Source of the DNA: Theobroma cacao
Taxonomy: Eukaryota > Streptophyta > Magnoliopsida > Malvales > Malvaceae
Assembly (NCBI RefSeq): GCF_000208745.1
Contig: NC_030851.1
Span: forward strand, 36,801,240 to 36,865,239
DNA: 64,000 bases
Direction: 5' to 3'
Shown here: one piece after another, positions 11,728 through 21,588 of the stretch
Layout: every line of letters starts with the position of its first letter
Position numbering within the stretch: position 1 is the first letter of the stretch
Translations under genes and position numbers: made by a program
Notes under the pieces: model-generated
The model's input: only the letters and a program-made list of their open reading frames with translations
Told to the model about the DNA's origin: nothing
Database searches by the model: none

Positions 11728-12469
11728 GGGTAAAATATGTTTATCCTCTAACTTTTAGTCATAATTCTATGTAGGTCTATTAGTTTTCAAAATGAACAGT
11801 CTGCCTAAAAAAAATATTTTTTATTAAACACATAAGTTCAGTCATTAGTCTACTGTTAATATTTTCGATAGATTGATGACGTTGTAATATTAAAAAATAA
11901 TTTTACCCTTCATTAATTCTAAAAATTACCACATTATATAAACTATAATTTTTTTTCTTATTAAAAAAACCTTATCCCTTACCTTTTCGCCAAGTGAAAG
12001 TCAGATCTAGCTCCAGTCGAGGAGCTCCAAATCCGACTCTGACCAGATCTCCTTCTTTTTGCTCTCTACGCTCCCTAGGAAAGACGCACCCCCAACCCTT
12101 GATGTTCCCCAGGGGAACACAGATCTCGCACTTCTTAAGGGAGTCGCACCACCCCACCCTTAATGGGAAAGGGGCGCGTCTCCCTTGGAGAGCTGAGATC
12201 AAGGTTGGGAGGGCATGAGATCCGCACTTCAGCTTCTTTAGGGAGCACGAAGGTGGGGACCGAGAGGGTGTTCAGCCGGGACTGTAGTTGGTTGGCTTGA
12301 AAAAAAAAGAAAATAGTGAAAAAGGGGTAAAATGAAAGAAGGGTAATTTTAGAATTTTACACTTGTCTGCTAATGTCTTTCATGGGTTTAGGGCGAATAA
12401 TGTATTTTGAAAATTAATAGACCCATATGAGATTATAATTAAAAGTTAAGAGGTGAGGGTATTTTATCC
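11728..12469. mobile_element. MULE-type MITE, copy 1
   Basis: The terminal inverted repeats begin GGGTAAAATATGTTTATCC on the left and, read inward from the right, GGATAAAATACCCTCACC. They share an AACTTTTAG/AACTTTTAA, then GGTCTATTA, then TTTTCAAAAT core. A perfect 9-bp duplication TTTTATATT lies at 11719-11727 and 12470-12478; 9 bp is the Mutator-superfamily hallmark. The middle (11990-12260) is a GC-rich cassette with repeated CTCCC/AAGGGAG motifs, so the short ORFs there are not genes. Copies 2 and 3 lie at 20749-21376 and 23640-24244. Confidence 0.85.
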
Positions 12470-13120
12470 TTTTATATTTAATCATTTTATTATAACGGAA
12501 GGGATGATTAAATTTATGGTTGCATTTGGTATATTGCTGAGGATGTGATTATTGGGAATGTGATTGCTGCGGATGTGACTGCTGGGAATATAACTTTGCA
12601 GTGTTTGGTGTAATAAGAGAAAGTGATGATTACAGGGAATGTGATTGCTAAGAAGATTACATTATGGTATTTAGTTTGTAAGCATTTTACTGAGAATGTA
12701 ATGTAAATTGGTAAAATTACTTTTATGTATAAAAAACATATAAGTTGAATAAATTTATAATTTTTAATATAAAATTTGACTTTTCAATTTTAAGTAATTA
12801 AAATAATAAATAATAACATTAAAAGAAAAACATAATATTTTTAAATATTTTATTAAAATATTGAAATATTTAAAAATATATAAATATTTATTTTTGCTTA
12901 AACTTATTAAAATTAAAAATAATAATGGTATTTTGGAATTATGGCATGATTAATATAAAAATATTAAGCAATAATCATGTTGTTGGACCTTCTTTTCATT
13001 AAAAACTCAATTTTGTCTTTTTTGCATGAGTTGGATATGAAACATTGTTCTTTGACGTCCACATGGTAGCCTCTATGGATATATCAATATAATCTATCAA
13101 TGCTTACAATTCGGTACAAA

Positions 13121-13195
13121 ATCTATCGATAGATGTGTATACTAAGTAGAAGATGAACTGGCATGTATCGATAGATTTAAAATCTATCGATAGAT
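13121..13195. repeat. Left cluster of ATCTATCGATAGAT palindromes
   Basis: Perfect 14-bp palindromes lie at 13121-13134 and 13182-13195, with a partial one (GTATCGATAGAT) at 13165-13176. They lie about 340 bp upstream of the ORF at 13535 and match the denser cluster downstream at 15447-16210. Confidence 0.85.
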
Positions 13196-13534
13196 TGTTT
13201 ACTGAAAAGTGTACATGACGCTTCCTCGCTCTCATAACTGCGACCTCCAAAACCTTCTTTCTCTCAAAACCTCTCAAGTTCATAATAAATATCTCCGGGT
13301 TTCCCTTTCTACTTTCATCCTTGAACTCACAAATTAACCAAGTGTTGCTCCAAAATTTCACCAAAAAATTAGTTTAAGGTTTCATAAAACCCTAGGTCTC
13401 AATCCACCGAATTATTGGATTCCCTTGCATTTTGAGGAAAATTCTCTCGATTAAATCATTTCCCTAATCCTCCTCAACATTTCTACCAAATCATTTTAGA
13501 ACAAAACATCCCAAGCCTCCAAACTTCATAATTT

Positions 13535-14656
13535 TTGAAAATGAGTTACAGACCTAAATGCACAAAGGTGACTCATAATAGGGGTTCAGGCAGCTCTACT
13601 TGTGTGAAATCATCCTCAGCCTCAGTTGTGAGTTTGTTTTTGCAAAATTTCACTCATCCATTGCATGCTGAAAAATTCAATGCCAATTTCACCAAATGCA
13701 AGGTAATGCCCAAACGTATAATTGACTTTGATTACTTAAAGTCCATTGATTTCTCATACCTTGTGAACTTCAAAATTTTAGGGTGGACACATTATTTACA
13801 ATTGAATAAGAAATACTATGAGAATTTGGTTCGGATCTTTTACTTCAACGCAACATAAAAATATGCTGAGTCAAAAACAGGTCAGCCAGTGAACCATGAC
13901 GATACATTTGTCACCCACGTCATGGGACAACGGATCTTTATAACTCTTGAGCTGATAGAACAAGTCCTTCACCTTACTTCCCTCCGAGAAGATCTTCGTT
14001 GTGTCTTTGATAATGGTGACCTTCGGTTGACGTTTATCTACCCACCACTAAATGACAGAGGCAATTCTAGTTGCACAAGGCTATGGTTTTTTTATCGAGT
14101 CTTGCATCTTATCATCACTAACACTATTCGTCGTCATGGCTTAAACTACTTGACTGCCACCACTTATGACCTTGCTAAATTCATTATGGATGACATGCTT
14201 CGCACCATTCAAAGGGGCATCAAAAACTTACTTTACGGCATGTTGATCAGTGAAATCATAAACTATTTCAAAGTTGACACCTATTGTGATCCGCTCAAAA
14301 GCCATGTTTTGTTCAATCCTATCGATGAACATAGTATTAAAAAGCTAGGATTTGAGTTTAGAAACAACAGTTGGCTTAGGAAAAGGGCAGTCAATAATCT
14401 GGTATTTGATGATGAGGGGAATGAGGGTGAGCCAAGTACGTATTGTAGTGGCTCGTCTACTGCTCCACCTAGTGCACTTATTTTGACCACATTCGATGTT
14501 GAGCAAAACTTCACTAGACTCCTCTTATTTATGGAAACAATGGACTCTAGGTTGGCTACCCATATGGATTTGTTAGAGGTGCAGAATCGTGAGATGTTGC
14601 AGCTTCAAAAAGACTTTGAGGATCAATTTCGCTCTCAATTTCCACCACCATCATGA
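13535..14656 (+). pseudogene. Putative plant transposon protein-domain ORF with one in-frame stop
   Basis: Two ORFs in the same frame (13535-13858 and 13889-14656) are separated only by a TAA at 13856-13858. Reading through it gives about 373 residues. The N-terminal part (HAEKFNANFTKCKVMPKR, then IDFDYLKSIDFSYLVNFKIL) and the central part (TFVTHVMGQRIFITLELI, then TFIYPPLNDR, then MDDMLRTIQ and YGMLISEIINYFKVD) look like the family annotated as putative plant transposon protein domain (PF20167-like). That family is abundant in repeat-rich dicot genomes and has no known biochemical activity. The C-terminus (FTRLLLFMETMDSRLATHMD, then QLQKDFEDQF) looks coiled-coil. Long conservation around a single stop implies a recent lesion or readthrough. 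The start is the first ATG, after a leader of about 150 bases without palindromes. Confidence 0.65.
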
Positions 14657-15430
14657 GTTCTCACTGAAGACATCTGTTTTACTCCATTTTGGACTATTCA
14701 ATTCGATGGCTACATGTGCATTAGATTTTGGTTGTATCTACATATTTTTAAGTTGTATCTTCGGTTACATGTTTGTCTTTTCTATGCTTTCGGATGTATT
14801 TAGTATATTTTGAACTATTGCTGCTTGTAATGCTTTAAATTGAGTTTGTTTCGCTTGATTGTGTGTCTTTTGTTTTTCTTGAGACCTTTCTATGATGGTT
14901 TAACTGGATGTTGGTTTAGGATCTTATCAGTTGATTTTTGTTTATAGGTTATGGGGCATATTTTTGTTCAGGCCTTTGAAATGAATTGTACAAATTTAAG
15001 GAGTGGTTCTCTTGTTTTGGTGTTATCTTGAGTTCTAAAGTTATAGATTTTTTGTTTTGACATTTTGGATAATTGAGCAAGGGTCTCTGTGAGGAAATAT
15101 TGGGGAGGTATGCCATAGTTAAAGGGATATCAACCAATATTTCTGCTTTTAAGTGTTATGCTTTCTTCACTGTTTGTAATATTAGGGAATGCTCTATTCC
15201 CATATTGGAATGAAATTTTATGAATGCATTTAAAAAAAACTGCTTTAAACGAATGCGTTTCTTACCTTCTTGTGTTGCACTGTAGCTGTGTTTTTCTTCA
15301 TGAACTTATCTAGGTATGCCTAAGTGTCTATTGTTTTCATATGTATTGTAAAGGGGAAGAATTTTTCCCTTGGTTCTTAATAAATACTTTCTGATTGCTT
15401 TTGAAAAACAAGCAATAATGCGCTTCATAT
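14657..15430. other. 3' region of the palindrome-bracketed block
   Basis: No convincing gene. It is T-rich and UTR-like between the ORF stop and the 3' palindrome array. Short ORFs on both strands lack recognisable similarity. Confidence 0.4.
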
Positions 15431-15514
15431 TGCCTTTGCAATATGAATCTATCGATAGATGTTCCGAATTTATCGATGAAAAGCATCTATCGATATATTC
15501 ATATTGCAAAGGCG
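15431..15514. repeat. Hairpin with ~31-bp arms built on the ATCGAT palindrome
   Basis: The arm at 15431-15461 (GCCTTTGCAATATGAATCTA, then TCGATAGATG) is complementary to the arm at 15484-15514 (CATCTATCGATATATTCATA, then TTGCAAAGGCG), with about two mismatches and a 22-base loop. It marks the start of the downstream palindrome array. Confidence 0.8.
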
Positions 15515-15598
15515 TAATACCTAAAAAACCATGATCATCTATCGATGGATTCCTGAATCTATCGATAGAATGGTAGAGTATTTTATAACACCTTATTC

Positions 15599-16208
15599 AT
15601 CTATCGATAGATCACTCGGGAGTAAGACAATTTGGTAGTTATCGATAGATGCCAACATCAATTGATAGTTCTTCACTCGAGAGCAAAACAGGCTTGGTAG
15701 CTATTGATAGATGACAACATCTATCGATACTTCTTCACCCGAGAGCAAGACAGGCCCGGTAGCTATCGATAGATCCCAACATCTATCGAATAGTTCTTCA
15801 CCCAAGAGCAAGACAAGCCCGATAGCTATTGATAGATGACAACATCTATTGATAGTTTCAAAGAGCTTTAGTGAAACTATCGATAGATGTAGATATCTAT
15901 CAATAGTTCTTCACTTGGGAGCAAGACAAGCCCGATAGTTATCGATAGATGTGAACATCTATTGATAGGTTAGCAGAAGGTAACATAGCACATAATTTAT
16001 CTATCGATAGGCATTATTTATCTATAGATAAATGATCAACCAAGAACAAGGGTGGCACGGTAGCTATTGATAGTTTTTGGGACTATCTATGGATGAAGGA
16101 CTCTTATGAAAATATATCGATATATTTATTAATCTATCGATAGAGATACTCATATTTTTTGAATGTTTAAAGAACATCTATCGATATATTATGTATCTAT
16201 CGATAGAT
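15599..16208 (+). repeat. ATCGATAG minisatellite and palindrome array
   Basis: A composite unit of about 62 bp repeats near 15613, 15674, 15736, 15799 and 15912. Each unit reads CACYCGRGAGCAAGACA, then GGTAGCTATCGATAGATG, then ACATCTATCGATAG, then TTCTT. Further single palindromes continue to 16208 (ATCTATCGATAGATGG), many with ATTGATAG variants. Spacings of 61, 62, 63 and 113 bp show tandem duplication with one insertion. No ORF runs through the array. Confidence 0.85.
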
Positions 16209-16559
16209 GGCAAACATCTCGGTATTAATAACTTCGTCCATGTTTATTTTTTGTTAATTCTTCTTCCTATACAATATTATACTATTTACATTTTCAAATA
16301 TAAGGATCTAACCTAAGAAAATATAATAAACTTAAGGATCTAAACTTTAAATAAGAAGATTGAAACAAAAGTTCAAAAGTTCCTAATATATTAACATCCA
16401 TTCAAACACTAAGTATTCTTTACAACAAAAAACCTTGAAACTACAAACATTAATAAACATATAGTTTCGACTTAATGACAATTGAAAAAAGGTTAACAAT
16501 AACTACTTGTCCATTCTAATTACTCTATATTGATGAGCCACTAAGCTTAAACACTCTTT

Positions 16560-17681
16560 TTACATCAAAGATCTTGTATTCCTCTAACATGCTGTAGAAG
16601 TAATTAACACTTTTCTAGTCAGTGCAGATAATTTCTCCAACCGTAATAACATCATCACGAGTCAACCCTTGAAGACCTTCAAATCCCTTACAGATCTCAA
16701 AAACCTCCATAGTCCTGTCATCTTCAGCAACCATGTGTTTAAAACACTAGGCCAAGTTACCAATTTCAGTAGTTGCAGCTTGACAAACATCCTTCAAATC
16801 ACTTATATTGTTAAAAAATGCCAACTCCTCATGACTACCACTACCATATTGGTCTTAGCTTTTTTCTAAATCGAATTTACCTCAAGCAACATTAAATTCC
16901 TTCTTGTTGTAGTAGTGGATGTCTCAGTATTGGCATTGACAGGTTGAGTACCTGACAAAGTCTCAAGAATGTTGACAAAGTTCACATCGTCATCTTCATG
17001 TTCACAACCCAATCCATTGAATGCATCTGAAGTTGCCCTTGCTGTTGCTTCCTCGAATTTTATGTTTTCCATGACATTTGCAAGTGCCTTTACTGCTACT
17101 CTAGTTACCCTATCTCTACGAAATATAATTGCTAACTTATCAAAATGCGAAAAAGGCTTATTTCTAAGTCCTGCTACATTTGGATGACCCTGCAATTTAG
17201 TATCAAACTAAACATTAATAAAAATAAGTAAACAATCGTATGGATTGAAATCAATATTAAGCACATGAGAGTGACATAAATAACAAGGAAATATTTGATG
17301 ACACCCATGTTGACTTACCTTCACCCATCCATTCCAAACGCTAGTTTCACAAGTGACACATTCGTTCACGTCATTCAACCCAAAGTTAGAAGCAAAATGG
17401 CCTAGCATTTCAGCAACTTCTTTATATTGTGACTTCAGTAACTGCATTTTGCATTGTATATGTGGGATGCCTCTAATTTGACAATTTGTAATCTTTTCAG
17501 CCATCCATTTCTCAAGTTGTTGCAAGTAACCAAGCTTAAAAGTCCCATTATCTCTAGACCAACCATCAACATTCATAAGATCCAAGCAATAATCAATTAG
17601 AATTGCATCTTCAAGAAAAGTCCACTGATGGGTGGATCTCTTACTTACCTTTTGTGATCCTTGAGTTGATGTTCCTTCCAT
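16560..17681 (-). pseudogene. Harbinger Myb/SANT-like ORF2
   Basis: The first exon (17681-17319) encodes HQWTFLEDAILIDYCLDLMN, then WMAEKI, then QCKMQLLKSQYKEVAEML, a Myb/SANT-like DNA-binding domain (Myb_DNA-bind_3 type). PIF/Harbinger elements encode such a protein beside their transposase to help bind and import it. GTAAG at 17318-17314 and CAG at 17192-17190 bound an intron. Exon 2 from 17189 encodes GHPNVAGLRNKPFSHFDKLA, a typical continuation. After about 16880 the frame is disturbed and stops appear (EIGNLA, then a stop before CFKHMV), down to DDVITVGEIICTD near 16640. It is on the same strand as the transposase and is judged non-functional. Confidence 0.75.
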
Positions 17682-17951
17682 CTATAATAATAAAATGTTA
17701 GCAATTGCTCTTTGTACATGAAAGGTAGAAGTGTATACAAAAAGAACTTCACATTCCTTCACATAAAAAATGCAAGAACCCTAAACCCATCAACACACAA
17801 ACTGTGCAAAATATGTCCACCTCTATGCAATCATTGCTCCATAACATAGTTGGGGCTAGCAACACTAAACCCTAAACATAACATCTAATTATTACACTAA
17901 CAAAAATATACTGTTACGTTACGTGTCATTTCTAGAAGTTAACTAGTCATC
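17682..17951. other. Spacer between the two Harbinger genes
   Basis: About 270 bases of AT-rich sequence separate the Myb/SANT-like start from the end of the transposase on the minus strand. No feature was seen. Confidence 0.5.
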
Positions 17952-19260
17952 TCACATTTCTTTTACCAAGTTATTTCTCCAATTATTCCATTCATTTGAG
18001 CTTTCAATGTATTGTATCATATCTGCATTTTTCAATTCTACTAGTCCAAAATATCCCTCATTGAATTTATCCTCAAGTGGATCGTGTGTCATTTCCCTCA
18101 TAATATGATTGTGTAACAAAGTACAAGCCGATATAATTCTGTATTTGGTTTTCAGTGGATATTAATACCTCTCCTTAAGTATTGTCCATCTCATCTTAAG
18201 AAATCTGAAACATCTCTCAATAACATTTTTAGCACTGGAGTGTTTATAATTAAACAATTCTTCTTTTGATCGAGGAGTTCGATTTTGCCTCCATTCATTC
18301 AAATGATATCGTTCACCTCTATATGGAGTTAAAAATCCCTGTCTTTTTGTATATCTAGCATCACATAAATAGTAAAAACCTATGATAAGAAAATAGTTTT
18401 GTATTTGGAGCTAAATATATCAAGCTAACACTAATAAAACTCTTTAATTATTAATTTAACATGCGTCATCCCTTTACTTACCTTTGGGGATTTTCAAACC
18501 ATTTTTTCAAGAGATTGCATCTCGAAGAACCCTAGAGTCTACAGCTGAACCTTCCCATCCAGGTAAGATATATATGAACTGCATATGTTGTGAACATACC
18601 CCTAAGACGTTTATGGCAATCCCATTCTTCCTTATTTTGTATCTAAGCTTATTATTTTCCAGAGCATTGACTTTAACATATGTCCCATCTAAAGCACCTA
18701 AACAATTCTATTGTTTCCAATAGAATGGTGACACAAACATATACCTTATTAGATTCAAACATATAAAAATTTTATATTTAAATTATAAAGAAAGACCATA
18801 TTAAGTTTACCTTGAACCATTTCCATCGTAGGTTAGTTGAATTCTCAGTTATAAGCTCTGAATTCTTCAATAGTATTGCTTGTAACCTCAACACATAATT
18901 TAAAACCACCCCAAATTGCCTACTCACTGTCTCACCATTTTTAACAAATTTTCTCTTTATTATCCTATTCTTTGCATGATGAGCAATGACGTACAAAAAG
19001 ATTGCAACCATTTTCTCAACATTCATGTGTGTTGTTGGTTTAAGCATACCAATAGTTTTAAGCAAATTGCATAGTTTATAGAAGGCATTCTTATCCATTC
19101 GAATATGTTTAACGCATGTTATATTCGAATTAAAGACCATTCTTCTAAAGTTCAATTGCCTTATAATATGCCTCTCATAACTAGTACCATTATATGATCT
19201 CTTATGTTTTCTTTTCTTTAGGCGCACGTAACAATATTCGTTAAGTAAAACAGTAATCAA
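17952..19260 (-). pseudogene. PIF/Harbinger DDE transposase (HARBI1-like)
   Basis: Three exons are visible: 19260-18811, 18707-18482 and 18379-17952. All have GT-AG borders and matching phase. Exon 1 carries the helix-turn-helix-like part (MDKNAFYKLCNLLKT, then VEKMVAIFLYVIAHHAKNR, then VSRQFGVVLNYVLRLQ). Exons 2 and 3 carry the DDE nuclease: first Asp in CLGALDGTYV, second Asp in GWEGSAVDSRVLRDAIS, Glu in AKNVIERCFRFLKMRW. A TGA follows DAIS where the family has Arg, and a TAA follows LKERY, so this copy is inactive although the three acidic residues survive. In an intact element the enzyme cuts at the terminal repeats and inserts at short TA-rich targets. The exon 1 start is uncertain. Confidence 0.85.
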
Positions 19261-20748
19261 TACTACTATTGTATATAACTATAACGCCAGTGTAATAGTA
19301 GACACGATCATTGCAATTTGCCGTTTAGAATATCTGTTTATTGTCAGAACTATAATATAGAAAGACAACGTGTAAAAACTAGTAAGAAAAATCCATTTTA
19401 CACATGTAGCAATGTTGGAATTAATACAATATAGAATGAAACAATAAAGTAAAAAAACATACCCTAATCAATGTGTAATTAACAACAACTAGTTGAAACA
19501 CATTGTATGTAGCATTTAATCCATATTTGTAAAGAGAAGAGAAAAAAAGAATGCATGAATTCAACTTGAAACACTATATAAATACTATCCTACACACCCT
19601 AAACACTATATGAAACACTATATAAACACAATATAAACACTATGAAACACATGTATTGTAAAAGTACAAGGTATTGTATCATATACCCTGAAACAGAATA
19701 TAAACACTACCCTAAACAACCTATAAACACTACTCTAAACGCTATATAAACTTGAACCAACCATCTTACATAAGCCACCAAACTATTTTCCACCTTAAAC
19801 TGTTATTTTAAATCCAATAGGGAAAACACAATTCTCCTTCTTCCCTTGACCCTTTCTTTCCCTTCTTGACTAAAAACCTTAAACCCTTCTACTCTAGCTA
19901 TCTCCACAATGCTATTATTATACATATTTTTCTAGGCAAAAATATGAAGCAACAGGCAAAAATCAATCAGTCAAAATGCAGGAATAAAATCAATACTTTT
20001 CCTTTGCTGAAAATATGTAAAAAATCTAAGGTAAGACCCTAACCCTTGCACCAAATATGAACCAGCAGAGGGAACCCGACCCCTTAATAGTTATACAAAA
20101 TCAACCATTTACACAAGTGTTTCATCTACATTAACCCTAAACCCATAGAGGAAACACACCCCAAAATCACAAAGAATACTACAAACCCTTAAAACCTAAT
20201 TTACTCAAGCTAAAAAGACCCTAAAATACCAGAAAAATATTTGAATGCCTGATAAGTATACATTGCAATCTTTTCTATACATACATAAGCAGAAAAAGGA
20301 AGACGGATTTGGGGTAGTGAAAAGAAGAAGAAATGTGTGGGTGACAAGGAAGAAGAGAAGAGCAGAAAATGAGGGACTGTCGGGGTAGGATGGGAAAAAA
20401 AAGAGTTTTACTTTCCCTTTGCGGAGGGAAAGTAACTTACCTCTTTGGTGAGCTGAGGGAATGAGATTCCCTTAGCTAAATGCCTTAGCTGAAGGCAATG
20501 ACTTTCCCTACAATGAGATGTCACCTGTACTTCCCTTCAACCAAACAATGTAATGTGATTACACCCCTTTAAAATGCAGGGAATGTGCCTTACTTCCCTT
20601 CAACCAAACAGACCCTATATGTTAAGTCATTACTATCTAAAATTTATACTTTCAATAAAAATGTTTAGTTATATATTACAATAATGTAATACTTTTATTT
20701 TATTTGATGAATATTTTATTGGATTGGTTTACAAAAAAATAAAAAAAA
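19261..20748. other. Harbinger 5' non-coding region and flank
   Basis: No gene. 19560-19760 carries short degenerate repeats of the CACTATATAAACACTA kind. 20300-20620 is the outer part of the Harbinger element, with repeated GGGAAGT and TTGGTTGAAGGG motifs on the minus strand. Confidence 0.5.
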
Positions 20749-21376
20749 GAGTAAAATATCTTCACTTTTCTAATTTTTAGTCATAATTTCATGCAGATGC
20801 ATTAATTTTTGAAATAAAAAGTTCACTCCAAATGTGTAAACGACGTTAACGAACAAATATGAAATGTCAAAAATACTCTTCTTCTTTCTACTCTCTTTTT
20901 CATTATTTTTTTAAGCTAGTCGACGAAGCTTTTTAAGGGAGCTACACCCTTTCACCTTGCGTTCCCTAGAGGAGCCACGCCTCCCCACCCTTCTCCGATG
21001 CTCGTCAAGGAGCACGAGATTTGTGCTCCCTTAAAGAGCGTGGGGCTTTGAGTTCGGGGGGAGGGAGATCTGGTTAGAGTCAAATTTGGCGTTTCTCGAT
21101 CAAAGTTAAATCTAGTCAATTGCAAAAAGAGATAGGGAGAGTTTTTTTTAATTGAAAAAAATTATAATTTATATAATATGATAATTTTTAAAATTAATAA
21201 AAGATAAAATTATTTTTTAATGTTATTACATTATCAAATTAATGAAAGTGTTAATGATTGATTAGACTTATGTGTTTAATAAAAATATTTTTTGAGATAT
21301 ATTGTCTATTTTAAAAACTAATAGATATATTTAAAATTAATTGTGGCTAAAAGTAAAAGAGAAATACATTTCCTTT
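20749..21376. mobile_element. MULE-type MITE, copy 2 (inverted)
   Basis: The left border GAGTAAAATATC and the motif AATTTTTAGTCATAAT match the termini of copies 1 and 3. The interior runs in the opposite direction: its right half (21140-21340) is the reverse complement of the left half of copy 1. The GC-rich cassette is at 20940-21080 (CTCCCTTAAAGAGCG, GGGGG). The ends are more diverged than in the other copies and no clean duplication was found. The right border lies about 80 bp upstream of a TATA box. Confidence 0.7.
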
Positions 21377-21455
21377 ACTGCTGCCATGGTTGCATTCTGG
21401 TACGCTTTTTTACTTTCCCTGCTTTCTGGCCAGACCCAAACACAGCTCATCAAAG

Positions 21456-21463
21456 TATATAAA
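21456..21463 (+). promoter_or_regulatory. TATA box of the importin gene
   Basis: TATATAAA lies 126 bp before the importin ATG, followed by a leader with CT-rich stretches. Position and sequence fit a plant TATA element. The upstream MITE ends about 80 bp before it, so nearly all of the proximal promoter is transposon-derived. Confidence 0.55.
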
Positions 21464-21588
21464 CTTAGAAGGAAAGCAAAAACCCTTTACTAATTTCAGC
21501 AGCCTCCGCGGTAGGGTTTTTTCACTTCTCTTCATCTCCATCTATCGAGTGAGACCCTAAAAGAAAGCAAAAACAACTTAAAAAAACG

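Larger units (their letters stand above)
12520..20615 (-). mobile_element. Decayed PIF/Harbinger element with nested insertions
   Basis: Two minus-strand coding regions typical of PIF/Harbinger elements, a Myb/SANT-like ORF and a DDE transposase, lie between candidate ends. The right end (20500-20615) contains two TTGGTTGAAGGGAAGTA motifs on the minus strand and the outermost GGGTCTGTTTGGT. The left end (12520-12720) has repeated TTTGGT and GGGAATGTGATTGC motifs but is diverged. The 13.1-16.2 kb block appears to be nested inside. A 3-bp duplication could not be fixed, so the borders are approximate. Confidence 0.6.

Noticed and set aside
15599..16210. CRISPR-like array of repeats and spacers
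   Set aside because: The units are contiguous tandem duplications with similar, not unique, spacers, and the window is plant nuclear DNA.
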